A stretch of DNA of 7,679 bases from Sinorhizobium sp. Its GTDB lineage: Bacteria > Pseudomonadota > Alphaproteobacteria > Rhizobiales > Rhizobiaceae. Made by a program: the position numbers and the translations under genes. The stretch spans positions 1 to 7,679 of the forward strand of contig JAPSJG010000176.1 of the NCBI GenBank assembly GCA_031178305.1. The letters run 5' to 3'. Positions 1 to 5,929 of this stretch are shown one piece after another. The notes under the pieces are model-generated. The model was not told the origin of the DNA and searched no databases. It worked only from the letters and a program-made list of their open reading frames with translations. Position 1 is the first letter of the stretch. The number at the start of each line of letters is the position of its first letter.

Positions 1-304
1 AGAGGGCCTCGATCTCGCCTGCCGTTGCTTCCTCGACGGCGCCCAACAGGCCGTAGCCGGCGTTGTTGGCGAGCACGTCGATGCGGCCGAACCGCTGGAC
101 GGCGAGTGCTGCTGCCTCCTTTGCCTGATCTTCCTTGGTGACGTCGAGGGCGACCGCCAACAGGTTCGGGTGATCGCCGATCTTTTCCGCGACGGCCTTG
201 GGGTTGCGAGCGGTCGCGACGACGGCGTCTCCGGCGGCCAGAGCTTCCTTGGCGATCAACGCACCGAACCCGCGGGATGCGCCGGTGATGAACCAGACTT
301 TCAT
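1..304 (-). CDS. SDR family oxidoreductase, N-terminal part (3' end outside window)
   Basis: This is the first 101 codons of a classical short-chain dehydrogenase/reductase, a cytosolic NAD(P)-dependent alcohol/ketone oxidoreductase of unknown substrate. It starts MKVWFITGASRGFG, with the TGxxxGxG cofactor loop at residues 7-14. It continues with LDVT (residues 53-56) and the NNAG motif (80-83). The catalytic Ser-Tyr-Lys part is beyond the left edge. The ATG at 304-302 is preceded by AAAGGAAA, a good ribosome binding site. It diverges from the LysR-type gene starting at 424, so that regulator is its likely controller (inference from arrangement). Its 101 residues match the SDR at 5604 at 71 positions, so the two are paralogs, while the SDR at 3440 belongs to another subfamily. 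Confidence 0.95.
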   Translation of the reverse strand, partial: MKVWFITGASRGFGALIAKEALAAGDAVVATARNPKAVAEKIGDHPNLLAVALDVTKEDQAKEAAALAVQRFGRIDVLANNAGYGLLGAVEEATAGEIEAL

Positions 305-357
305 GACGATTTCCTTTCGATGTCCTGTTCTTCAGCTCTCTGCTGACGGCATGGAAT

Positions 358-386
358 TTGACGCCAAAATCGCTGATGTATAAGAT
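358..386 (+). promoter_or_regulatory. Candidate sigma70-type promoter for the LysR-type gene
   Basis: TTGACG at 358-363 and TAAGAT at 381-386 are separated by 17 nt. This would give a transcript starting near 393, about 30 nt before the ATG at 424. The surrounding stretch is unusually AT-rich for this window (eight T in a row at 390-397). The -10 match is only 4 of 6, so this is a proposal. On the other strand, TATACA (382-377) could be a -10 for the divergent SDR, but I found no good -35 for it. Confidence 0.3.
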
Positions 387-404
387 TTGTTTTTTTTGAA
401 AAAC

Positions 405-423
405 TGATGAGTATTATTCATCA
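405..423. promoter_or_regulatory. 19-bp palindrome, candidate LysR operator at the start codon
   Basis: TGATGAGTATTATTCATCA has perfect 6-bp arms (405-410 and 418-423) and further symmetric positions inside. It contains a centred T-N11-A (T408 to A420), the classical LysR-family box. It ends exactly one base before the ATG at 424, where a ribosome binding site would normally lie, and no Shine-Dalgarno sequence is visible. Binding here would block transcription or translation of the regulator gene, fitting autorepression. That role is inferred. Confidence 0.5.
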
Positions 424-1308
424 ATGCGCGCTACTGAACTGTCTGAACTTTCGGCTTTCGCAGCCGTTGCCCGCCACAAGAGCTTTCGCAGGGCGGGTGA
501 GGAGCGGGGCGTGACCGCGTCCGCCATCAGTCACGCGGTACTCAACCTGGAGGAGCGGATCGGCGTCCGCCTTCTCAATCGTACCACCCGGAGCGTCTCG
601 CTCACCGAGGCGGGCGCACTGCTGCAGTCGCACCTCGATCCGGCCTTCGGCGAGATCACGTCGGCGCTCGATGCGCTGAACCGCTTTCGCCATACGCCCT
701 TCGGAAGGGTGAAGCTGAACGTCCCGAACTCGATCGCCCCGTTCGTCATCGGCTGGGTCATCGGCCCGCTTCTGGAGAAGAACCCGAATCTCGAGCTCGA
801 GATCAGCGCGACCGACAGACTCGTCGACATTGTGCAGGAAGGTTTCGACGCCGGCATTCGCTTCGGCGAGCGCGTGGCGGAGGGAATGATCGCCGTGCGC
901 ATCAAGCCGAGGCTGCGGCTCGTGGTCGTCGGCTCGCCGGGCTATTTCGAGCGGCGGCCGGTTCCGCTGACGCCGCACGACCTCAAGGGTCACCTCTGCA
1001 TCCAGAACATGTTTCCATCGGGGGCGCGTTATCCGTGGGAATTCGAGAGGGACGGGCAAATGATCACCTTCCAGCCGACCGGGCCGCTGTCGCTCGACGA
1101 TCACGAGCTCATGACCCAGGCCGCGCTCGGCGGCGTCGCGCTCGCCTATGTCTGGGAAAACCGGGTCGAGAAGTTCATTGCCTCCGGTGAATTGATCCGG
1201 GTGCTGGACGACTGGTGCCAGCCGGAAGAACCGTTATATCTCTACTATCCGAGCCGGCGGCATATGTCCGCCGGCTTTCGCGCCCTTGTCGACGCGATCA
1301 AGGCATGA
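424..1308 (+). CDS. LysR family transcriptional regulator
   Basis: This is a 294-aa cytosolic DNA-binding regulator of normal LysR length. The N-terminal winged helix-turn-helix spans about residues 6-62, with the family signature 'ASAISHAVLNLEERIGVRLL' followed by NRTTRSVSLTEAG. A linker helix runs to about 90, then the two-lobed effector-binding domain (about 96-290), including FDAGIRFGE (141-149) and GSPGYF (170-175). These features resemble the CrgA/DsdC-like branch that often controls neighbouring oxidoreductases. The gene diverges from the SDR ending at 304, which is its most likely target, and a palindromic LysR box abuts its start. The effector cannot be read from sequence. The cyclase gene follows after 25 nt on the same strand, so the two are probably co-transcribed. 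The ATG at 424 gives the expected N-terminus but lacks a clear ribosome binding site. Confidence 0.95.
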   Translation: MRATELSELSAFAAVARHKSFRRAGEERGVTASAISHAVLNLEERIGVRLLNRTTRSVSLTEAGALLQSHLDPAFGEITSALDALNRFRHTPFGRVKLNVPNSIAPFVIGWVIGPLLEKNPNLELEISATDRLVDIVQEGFDAGIRFGERVAEGMIAVRIKPRLRLVVVGSPGYFERRPVPLTPHDLKGHLCIQNMFPSGARYPWEFERDGQMITFQPTGPLSLDDHELMTQAALGGVALAYVWENRVEKFIASGELIRVLDDWCQPEEPLYLYYPSRRHMSAGFRALVDAIKA

Positions 1309-1333
1309 GGGGACGATTGGGAAAGTGCAGGCG

Positions 1334-2539
1334 ATGACCAGCGAAAGGACCGACCGAATTCTCGACTGGCTTCTCAACGAGGGCCTTCGCGGCGCGAGCG
1401 AGGGCCACCTGATCGCGGGCTTCTGCGAGCGCGTGCGCGCGCGCGGCGTTGAGCTCATCGAGGCGGCGATCTTCCTGGATACGCTTCATCCGGTCCGAGA
1501 ATCGGAGGGATTCTATTGGGAACCGAGCAGGAGCCTCGACGCCCGGCAGCGGAAATTCCTTCGCGACGATTCCGAAGCGAATGCGCGGCAGTGGCGCAGC
1601 AGCCCTTTCCATCACATGCTGGAGATTGGGTTTTCCGAGCTCCATCTGCCCTTGGTCGGCGAGGTGCCGGACCAGTTCCCAGTTCTCGCGGACCTCAAGC
1701 AAGCAGGCCACACCGGCTACTTCGCCCAGATACTCCCCCTGGGTGGGAACGACGCGATCGGGGAGATGGACAATCTCTACTGCCGTTGGTCAACGGACAG
1801 GCCAGGCGGCTTTCGCCGTGAGGATCTCGATGCCTTTCGCCGGCTCGTGCCTGCCTTGACGCTCGCCATCAAGTCGGCGGCGCTTCGTCAGGTGGCGAAT
1901 TCGCTTGTTGAAGTCTACCTCGGGCACGATGCCGGCAAGCGGGTGCTGGAAGGCCGCATCGCACGGGGCCGAGTTGAGAGCATTCACACGGTGCTCTGGT
2001 ACTCGGATATGGCTAACTACACGTCGCTGTCCGAAACGGTGCACAGCAGCGAGCTTATCGCCATGCTGAATGACTATGCGGAGGCGACCATCTCGGGGAT
2101 CCACCACTGTGGGGGAGATGTGTTGAAGCTGATCGGCGACGGCGTTCTTGCCATCTTCAATCGGACAGATGCCAGGAAAGCGGCGGATGCCGCGCTTCGG
2201 GCGAGGCGCAGGCTTGCGGAGAACCTCTCATTGCTCAACGAACGGCGTTGCGGTCTCGGCTTGGCCACAACATCGATCTATCTCGGCTTGCACTTCGGCG
2301 AAGTATTCTACGGCAACATCGGCAGCGACGAGAGGCTGGACTTTACCGTGATCGGCCCGGCAGTGAACGAAGTTTGCCGGATCGCGGCGAGTTGCAGGGC
2401 TTTGGGACGATCCCTGCTGGTGTCGGAAAACTTTCGTGCGCTGCTCGCTGACAGAGATGCGGAGTACCTGACCGACGTCGGCACTTTCCAACTCAAAGGA
2501 GTGCGGAATCCGAGACGACTCTATGCCTCCCAAGATTGA
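1334..2539 (+). CDS. Class III adenylate cyclase with GAF-like N-terminal region
   Basis: This 401-aa soluble protein is predicted to convert ATP to 3',5'-cAMP. The catalytic domain covers about residues 217-398. The metal-binding aspartates are D225 (YSDMANYT) and D269 (KLIGDG), 44 residues apart as in mammalian cyclases. K265 and T338 (DFTVIG) fit adenine rather than guanine selection; N345 and R349 (AVNEVCR) are the transition-state residues, and K388 lies in FQLKGV. All are present, so activity is expected. Residues 1-185 have no clear motif; the end (RPGGFRREDLDAFRRL) looks GAF-like. A linker (YLGHDAGKRVLEGRIARG, from 195) leads into the catalytic domain, as in many alphaproteobacterial cyclases. 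No membrane segment or signal peptide is visible. I chose ATG 1334 because GGGAAAG lies 8 nt upstream; an in-frame ATG at 1286, inside the LysR-type gene, would add 16 residues. It is probably co-transcribed with that regulator. Confidence 0.93.
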   Translation: MTSERTDRILDWLLNEGLRGASEGHLIAGFCERVRARGVELIEAAIFLDTLHPVRESEGFYWEPSRSLDARQRKFLRDDSEANARQWRSSPFHHMLEIGFSELHLPLVGEVPDQFPVLADLKQAGHTGYFAQILPLGGNDAIGEMDNLYCRWSTDRPGGFRREDLDAFRRLVPALTLAIKSAALRQVANSLVEVYLGHDAGKRVLEGRIARGRVESIHTVLWYSDMANYTSLSETVHSSELIAMLNDYAEATISGIHHCGGDVLKLIGDGVLAIFNRTDARKAADAALRARRRLAENLSLLNERRCGLGLATTSIYLGLHFGEVFYGNIGSDERLDFTVIGPAVNEVCRIAASCRALGRSLLVSENFRALLADRDAEYLTDVGTFQLKGVRNPRRLYASQD

Positions 2540-2574
2540 GTAAAAGCTCATGTCAGTGCTCCTCGAGAGAAGGG

Positions 2575-2623
2575 TCCGGCCGTAACGTGACGGGGGGCAG
2601 GGGTTGTTCGCATCACGGCCGGA
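2575..2623. terminator. Inverted repeat between convergent genes, possible bidirectional terminator
   Basis: TCCGGCCGT (2575-2583) and ACGGCCGGA (2615-2623) are perfect 9-bp arms with a 31-nt loop, between the stops of the cyclase (2539) and the leftward SDR (2634). A smaller competing hairpin (CCGT at 2580-2583, ACGG at 2590-2593) lies inside it. There is no T tract on either side, so intrinsic termination is unproven. Confidence 0.35.
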
Positions 2624-2633
2624 TGGGGCGGCG

Positions 2634-3440
2634 TCAGATCTGATTTTCCCAGGCGGCGAGTTGGTGTTCCTTCAGCATGTCCTCGATCTTCTTCGGAACG
2701 ACGTTGCGGAAATTGCCGGTGTCGGCTGGGACGATTTCGATCATATGCTCGATCATCTCCGCGGGGTCCATCCGACCCTCGGGCGTGGCGAAGAAGTCGT
2801 CAAAGCCCTTGCGCAGGTCGGCGCGCTTGGTGAAGTGCTTGCTGTCGTCGAGCCAACGGAACGGATTGTCCGCCATCGTTTCGTTGTAGCCGGTGTAGTA
2901 GGCGCCCGGATTGATCGTCTGGATCTTGATCCCGTATGCGGCCAGTTCCTGCTGCAGCGTCTCGGCGATCGACTCCAGCGCGTGCTTGGTGGAAACGTAG
3001 GTGCCCCAGTTGGCCGGCGTGAACAGCCCGCCCATCGACGAGGTGAAGACTACCTTGCCCTTCTTGCCTTCCGACACCCAGCGGCGCAGCACGCCCTGCG
3101 TGAGGACAAGCGGCAGAAAGACGTTCACTTCGTAGTTCTTGCGGACGAGGTCGATGGGGATTTCCCAGACCGGACCGGCTTCGCCCATGCCCGCGTTGTT
3201 CCAGAGGACATCGAAGTCCCACGCCTGAGCCTGGGCGATGTCATAGGGGTCGGTCAGGTCAAGCCGTTCGACGCGGACATTGTCGAGCCCCAGCGCCTTC
3301 ACCTCCTCGCGCAGTGGCGTAACCTGCGACGAGACATGGACGGTCGCGATGATGTCGTGGCCGTTCTTGGCCATGCCGATGGCGGCGCCCTTGCCGAAGC
3401 CCGAGCCGGCGCCGGTGATGAGGATGGTCTTCTTGCTCAT
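2634..3440 (-). CDS. SDR family oxidoreductase
   Basis: This is a complete 268-aa classical short-chain dehydrogenase, cytosolic, NAD(P)-dependent, of unknown substrate. Visible elements are TGAGSGFG (residues 9-16, cofactor loop), D61 in DLTD, NNAG (81-84), N106, the catalytic S135 in FTSSMGG, and Y148-x3-K152 in YVSTK; the catalytic set is complete. The segment after PGAYYTGYNETMADNP (about 178-193) is longer and more charged than in FabG-type enzymes, and would form the substrate lid. ATG 3440-3438 is preceded by AAGGAGA, a strong ribosome binding site. It diverges from the AraC-type regulator (start 3574) across 133 nt, and that regulator is its likely controller (inference). It is only distantly related to the SDRs at 304 and 5604. 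Confidence 0.95.
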   Translation of the reverse strand: MSKKTILITGAGSGFGKGAAIGMAKNGHDIIATVHVSSQVTPLREEVKALGLDNVRVERLDLTDPYDIAQAQAWDFDVLWNNAGMGEAGPVWEIPIDLVRKNYEVNVFLPLVLTQGVLRRWVSEGKKGKVVFTSSMGGLFTPANWGTYVSTKHALESIAETLQQELAAYGIKIQTINPGAYYTGYNETMADNPFRWLDDSKHFTKRADLRKGFDDFFATPEGRMDPAEMIEHMIEIVPADTGNFRNVVPKKIEDMLKEHQLAAWENQI

Positions 3441-3514
3441 GATCAGTCTCCTTTTCTGCGGTGAGGCGGTGTTGCCGTCGAGGAAAAGAATTACGTATTG
3501 TGCGGAAGTCGGGC

Positions 3515-3532
3515 CGTCGCTCGGTTGCGACG
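3515..3532. promoter_or_regulatory. Inverted repeat in the SDR/AraC divergent intergenic region
   Basis: CGTCGC (3515-3520) and GCGACG (3527-3532) are perfect arms around a 6-nt spacer, 41 nt before the AraC-type start and 74 nt before the SDR start. It could be an operator for either gene. AraC-family proteins usually bind direct repeats, so another regulator or chance is possible. I found no convincing -35/-10 pair in this 133-nt gap. Confidence 0.25.
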
Positions 3533-3573
3533 AATGTTCCTAGATTGCGGCTATCGCTCTCTGAGAGGGGTTG

Positions 3574-4056
3574 ATGACATTTCCAACGCGAGCAACGACT
3601 GCGGAAAATGCCCCCGAAAAGGCATCCAGTAGCCTGGCTGGTGATGCCGTCGACAGCATCGGCAGGATCCTGGACCGTCCACCCGCTCTGGTGGGCGAGG
3701 CGCTTCGAAGTGAAACCCGACTGACCACGCGCTGGAGCCATGGGGCGCTGCACGATTCGCTGCAAGGGCTGTCGAGCCATGTGGTGATGACCTATTACGG
3801 TGCCGACCGGGAGATATCCTGGCGTTGCGGTGGCAGGCGCTATGCTTCAAGGACAAGGCCCGGAACGATCACGCTGATTCCCGAATGTCATGACGGGCGC
3901 TGGGACATCGCCGGGCCGATCGAGGTGTCGCACGTCTATTTCCCTCAGGAGCGGCTCCAAGCGAGCGCTGATCTCCTTGCCGGCGGCAAACGCGTCGAGT
4001 TGATCGGGCGCGTCGGTTCGAAGACCCTTCGGCTGCGCGCATTCTCGAGATGTTGA
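3574..4056 (+). CDS. AraC-type regulator, N-terminal (effector-binding) fragment
   Basis: As read, this frame encodes 160 aa: 148 genuine residues of the AraC effector-binding half plus 12 out-of-frame residues (S-K-T-L-R onward) before TGA at 4054-4056. It has no DNA-binding domain, so alone it could not act as a regulator. It could at most dimerise or titrate. Confidence 0.6.
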   Translation: MTFPTRATTAENAPEKASSSLAGDAVDSIGRILDRPPALVGEALRSETRLTTRWSHGALHDSLQGLSSHVVMTYYGADREISWRCGGRRYASRTRPGTITLIPECHDGRWDIAGPIEVSHVYFPQERLQASADLLAGGKRVELIGRVGSKTLRLRAFSRC

Positions 4057-4559
4057 GCCGCGAGGCGCGGCTCGACGACCCGTCGTCACGGTTGTTCGTG
4101 GAGCAGGCCATTGACCTCCTGTGCCTGCAACTCGTGCGTGGACACTCCTGCTTTGGGGCGCTGACGGTCGAGGAACCTCGCGGAGGGCTCGCGGACTGGC
4201 AGGTCAAGCGCGTGACCGCCTATATGCGCGAGCACCTTGAGGAGGAAATCGGGCTCGATGAACTGGCGGCAACGGTCAATCTCAGCCGCTTCCACTTCTG
4301 CACCGCCTTTCGGCGCGCCACAGGACAGACTCCGCACCAATGGCTGGTCAACTTGCGGATTGCGCAGGCGCGGCAGTTGCTGGCCATGCCGGAACTGCCG
4401 GTGACGGAGATCGCCCTCTCGGTCGGTTACCAGACACCCTCGGCGTTCGCTGCGGCGTTCCGCAAGGTCACAGCCATCACGCCGACGGAGTATCGCAGAG
4501 CGCTGTTGAGCGACGGGGCTGGGGACCTAAGCTCATCCAAGCAAGGGCGGCATCCCTAG
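4050..4559 (+). CDS. AraC-type regulator, C-terminal DNA-binding fragment
   Basis: This is a 169-aa open frame from the internal ATG at 4050, which overlaps the stop of the N-terminal fragment (ATGTTGA). It carries both AraC helix-turn-helix motifs: LDELAATVNLSRFHFCTAFR (residues 69-88) and VTEIALSVGYQTPSAFAAAF (118-137), closing with TPTEYRR (144-150). No real Shine-Dalgarno sequence precedes the ATG, so it could be made only by stop-start reinitiation. Isolated AraC DNA-binding domains are sometimes active without effector, so a constitutive fragment is conceivable but unproven. Confidence 0.6.
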   Translation: MLSREARLDDPSSRLFVEQAIDLLCLQLVRGHSCFGALTVEEPRGGLADWQVKRVTAYMREHLEEEIGLDELAATVNLSRFHFCTAFRRATGQTPHQWLVNLRIAQARQLLAMPELPVTEIALSVGYQTPSAFAAAFRKVTAITPTEYRRALLSDGAGDLSSSKQGRHP

Positions 4560-4589
4560 AGGTCTCGCCTGTTTGGCCGCCCATGCTTG
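4538..4589. terminator. Long hairpin spanning the AraC-type stop codon
   Basis: CAAGCAAGGGCGGC (4538-4551) pairs with GCCGCCCATGCTTG (4576-4589): 13 of 14 positions, one A-A mismatch, 24-nt loop. The TAG stop (4557-4559) lies in the loop. Its place at the end of the gene fits a terminator or 3'-end stabilising structure. No T tract follows. Confidence 0.45.
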
Positions 4590-4626
4590 CTGCCCGACGG
4601 CTTGGTCTTGGACATTTGAGCGCTCC

Positions 4627-5604
4627 TCATCGAGGTTGTTCGGACGCTTGCTCAGAATACTCGGATTGGTGGCAGCACCTCGCACCTTCGAGTGCCGAGT
4701 CGCCACGCTTACAGATGAAGCGCGCCGGCAGGCGGTGTACGCCGGCGCGCACGAACTCAGGCGTTCGCCGCGTCAGGCGCGCCAAAGTCGGTCGACAGCG
4801 AGACCTGCCGCCATTCTGCCACGATCGCTGTGTCGGCGGCATGCTTCGCTTCATTGCAGCGACAGTGTCGCTCCCCAGCGGCAGCCGCACCGGCGGATTG
4901 ACCGCATCCGCAAAGGCGACGAGCACGCTGGCAAGCTTGGCTGGATCGCCGGGCTGGCTATGGTTGAGGTCGGTTGCGCGGTTGCGTGTGGCGCCAGCCG
5001 TGCCGTTGTAATCCTCAATGCGTGTGGGGCTCACCGACAGAGACGAAGAATCCAGGAAGTCGGTCCGAAAATAACCTGGCTCGACGACGGTGACATGGAT
5101 ACCGAGCGGCGCGAGCTCCTGGTTAAGGGCCTCGGAGAGTCCTTCTACCGCGAATTTGGTGGAGCAATAGACGCCGAAGCCCGCCGCGCTGCGATAGCCG
5201 CCGATAGAAGAGATATTGAGTATGCGTCCGGAGCGTTGCGCACGCATGTAAGGCAGCACCGCGCGGGTGACGCCGAGCAGGCCAAACACATTTGTGCGAT
5301 AGAGGCGCTCGACCTCCTCAGCCGTGGCTTCCTCGACAGCCCCGAGCAAACCGAAGCCGGCATTGTTCAGCAGCACATCAATGCGGCCGAACCGCTCCAC
5401 GGCGCGCGCCGCCGCCGCGCGGGCCTGCTCCTCGTCGGTGACATCGAGCGGCAGCGCCAGCAGGTTCGAATGCTGGCCCAGCCTGTCCGTGACACCGGCG
5501 GCGTTCCGTGCAGTGGCCACGACATTGTCGCCCTGTTCGAGCGCGAGTTGCGCGACCCTTGCGCCAAAGCCGCGGGAGGCGCCGGTGATGAACCAGGTTT
5601 TCAT
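4627..5604 (-). CDS. SDR family oxidoreductase with frameshifted C-terminus
   Basis: This classical short-chain dehydrogenase of unknown substrate has an intact catalytic core: TGASRGFG (residues 7-14), NNAG (80-83), N105, S133 (ISSIGG) and Y146-x3-K150 (YCSTK). The frame as read gives 325 aa, but after LPLGSDTVAA (241-250) the sequence becomes Arg-rich and unlike an SDR. Shifting by one base at 4852/4853 gives E-A-K-H-A-A-D-T-A-I-V-A-E-W-R and a stop at 4759-4757. The restored protein is 282 aa, the usual length and ending for this family, so one base was lost (ATGAA from probably ATTGAA or ATCGAA). The 75 residues after the shift are spurious. ATG 5604 is chosen over the ATG at 5610 because AAGGAGA lies 6 nt upstream of it and would touch the other. 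It is a close paralog of the SDR at the left edge. Activity may be reduced, since the C-terminus helps form the substrate pocket and dimer interface. Confidence 0.88.
   Translation of the reverse strand: MKTWFITGASRGFGARVAQLALEQGDNVVATARNAAGVTDRLGQHSNLLALPLDVTDEEQARAAAARAVERFGRIDVLLNNAGFGLLGAVEEATAEEVERLYRTNVFGLLGVTRAVLPYMRAQRSGRILNISSIGGYRSAAGFGVYCSTKFAVEGLSEALNQELAPLGIHVTVVEPGYFRTDFLDSSSLSVSPTRIEDYNGTAGATRNRATDLNHSQPGDPAKLASVLVAFADAVNPPVRLPLGSDTVAAMKRSMPPTQRSWQNGGRSRCRPTLARLTRRTPEFVRAGVHRLPARFICKRGDSALEGARCCHQSEYSEQASEQPR
4720..4750 (-). terminator. Perfect 10-bp stem-loop just after the restored SDR stop
   Basis: GCGCGCCGGC (4720-4729) and GCCGGCGCGC (4741-4750) form a perfect GC-rich stem with an 11-nt loop. 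On the minus strand it begins 6 nt after the restored-frame stop (4759-4757), the normal place for a terminator. In the frame as read it lies inside coding sequence. The following TTCATCT is only weakly T-rich. Confidence 0.55.
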
Positions 5605-5738
5605 GATCATTCTCCTTCCATCTGTGAACTAGACGTGGAAGATTTAGCTCCCCTGGTGAACATGCGCCGTCTCCCGCTTTCGGCCGCTGTCGCATTCTTG
5701 CGATGTCAGTGCACCTGTCAGCCCGCGCCTTTGGGCGA
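5605..5738. other. Upstream region of the third SDR, no gene seen
   Basis: Apart from the AAGGAG ribosome binding site at 5611-5616 (minus strand), I see only a 5-bp inverted repeat, TCGCA (5690-5694) and TGCGA (5699-5703), that might be an operator. No convincing promoter pair or divergent regulator gene is present, unlike at the other two SDR loci on the left. Confidence 0.4.
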
Positions 5739-5929
5739 TCAGGCAAGATGGGCCGCGGGCGGCAAAGACCGCCGCGTCCAGGCGATGCCCCGGTCGCCGA
5801 AGTCCGCGCCGGGCGGCCGCACGGCGTCGGTGGTGATCGCGTGCGACGCCCGTGGACCTGTCGGTTCCCGAATGCCGTCTCGCTCTCCGCCGCTCGGCTC
5901 ACCACCCCGTCCAGATGGAACAGCGCCAC
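5739..5929 (-). pseudogene. Remnant of a berberine-bridge-type FAD-linked oxidase
   Basis: Two minus-strand frames hold short protein-like stretches in the order expected for the C-terminal region of FAD-linked oxidases with a BBE domain. The first, from 5920 to 5867, reads FHLDGVVSRAAESETAFG and resembles the 'HLGGAVSRVAPDATAF' region of that family. The second, in another frame from 5849 to 5772, contains SHAITTDAV and DRGIAWTR, resembling the following segment. Eleven bases separate the two, so the frame is broken. A further shift near 5771 would give AVFAA, again family-like. There is no start, no FAD-binding domain and no normal C-terminus, so this is a decayed fragment. The match is from memory of the family pattern. 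A profile search would decide. Confidence 0.4.

Larger units (their letters stand above)
3574..4559 (+). pseudogene. AraC family regulator, split by a 1-nt frameshift
   Basis: Together the two reading frames make a normal AraC-type activator of about 328 aa. An N-terminal effector/dimer domain (about 36-200, with RPGTITLIPECHDGRWDI at 95-112) is followed by the two helix-turn-helix motifs (about 228-262 and 277-309, restored numbering). The first frame reads to G148 (4015-4017), then runs into nonsense and stops at 4056. The other frame reads F-E-D-P-S-A-A-R-I-L-E-M from 4017, which continues the protein naturally. One missing base in GGTTCGAAG (4015-4023; probably once GGTTTCGAAG) explains this. 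No slippery heptamer is present, so programmed frameshifting is unlikely. It is either a true mutation or a sequence error. ATG 3574 is preferred over TTG 3571 because GAGAGG lies 5 nt before it. The gene diverges from the SDR at 3440, its presumed target. Confidence 0.85.

Noticed and set aside
421..1104. A 227-codon minus-strand open frame
   Set aside because: It is antisense to the LysR-type gene, with a highly charged, Arg-rich composition typical of a shadow frame and no recognisable domain.
2604..3464. A 286-codon plus-strand open frame
   Set aside because: It is the mirror of the complete SDR at 2634-3440, which has all catalytic motifs and a strong ribosome binding site. The mirror frame has neither.
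4015..4023. Programmed -1 ribosomal frameshifting in the AraC-type gene
   Set aside because: GGTTCGAAG does not fit an X-XXY-YYZ slippery heptamer, and I see no obvious downstream pseudoknot. A 1-nt deletion or sequence error is simpler.
5632..5700. A plus-strand peptide starting L-D-V-E-D-L-A-P-L-V, considered as a LysR-type N-terminus divergent from the third SDR
   Set aside because: The similarity ends after about ten residues. No helix-turn-helix follows in any frame, and there is no suitable start codon.
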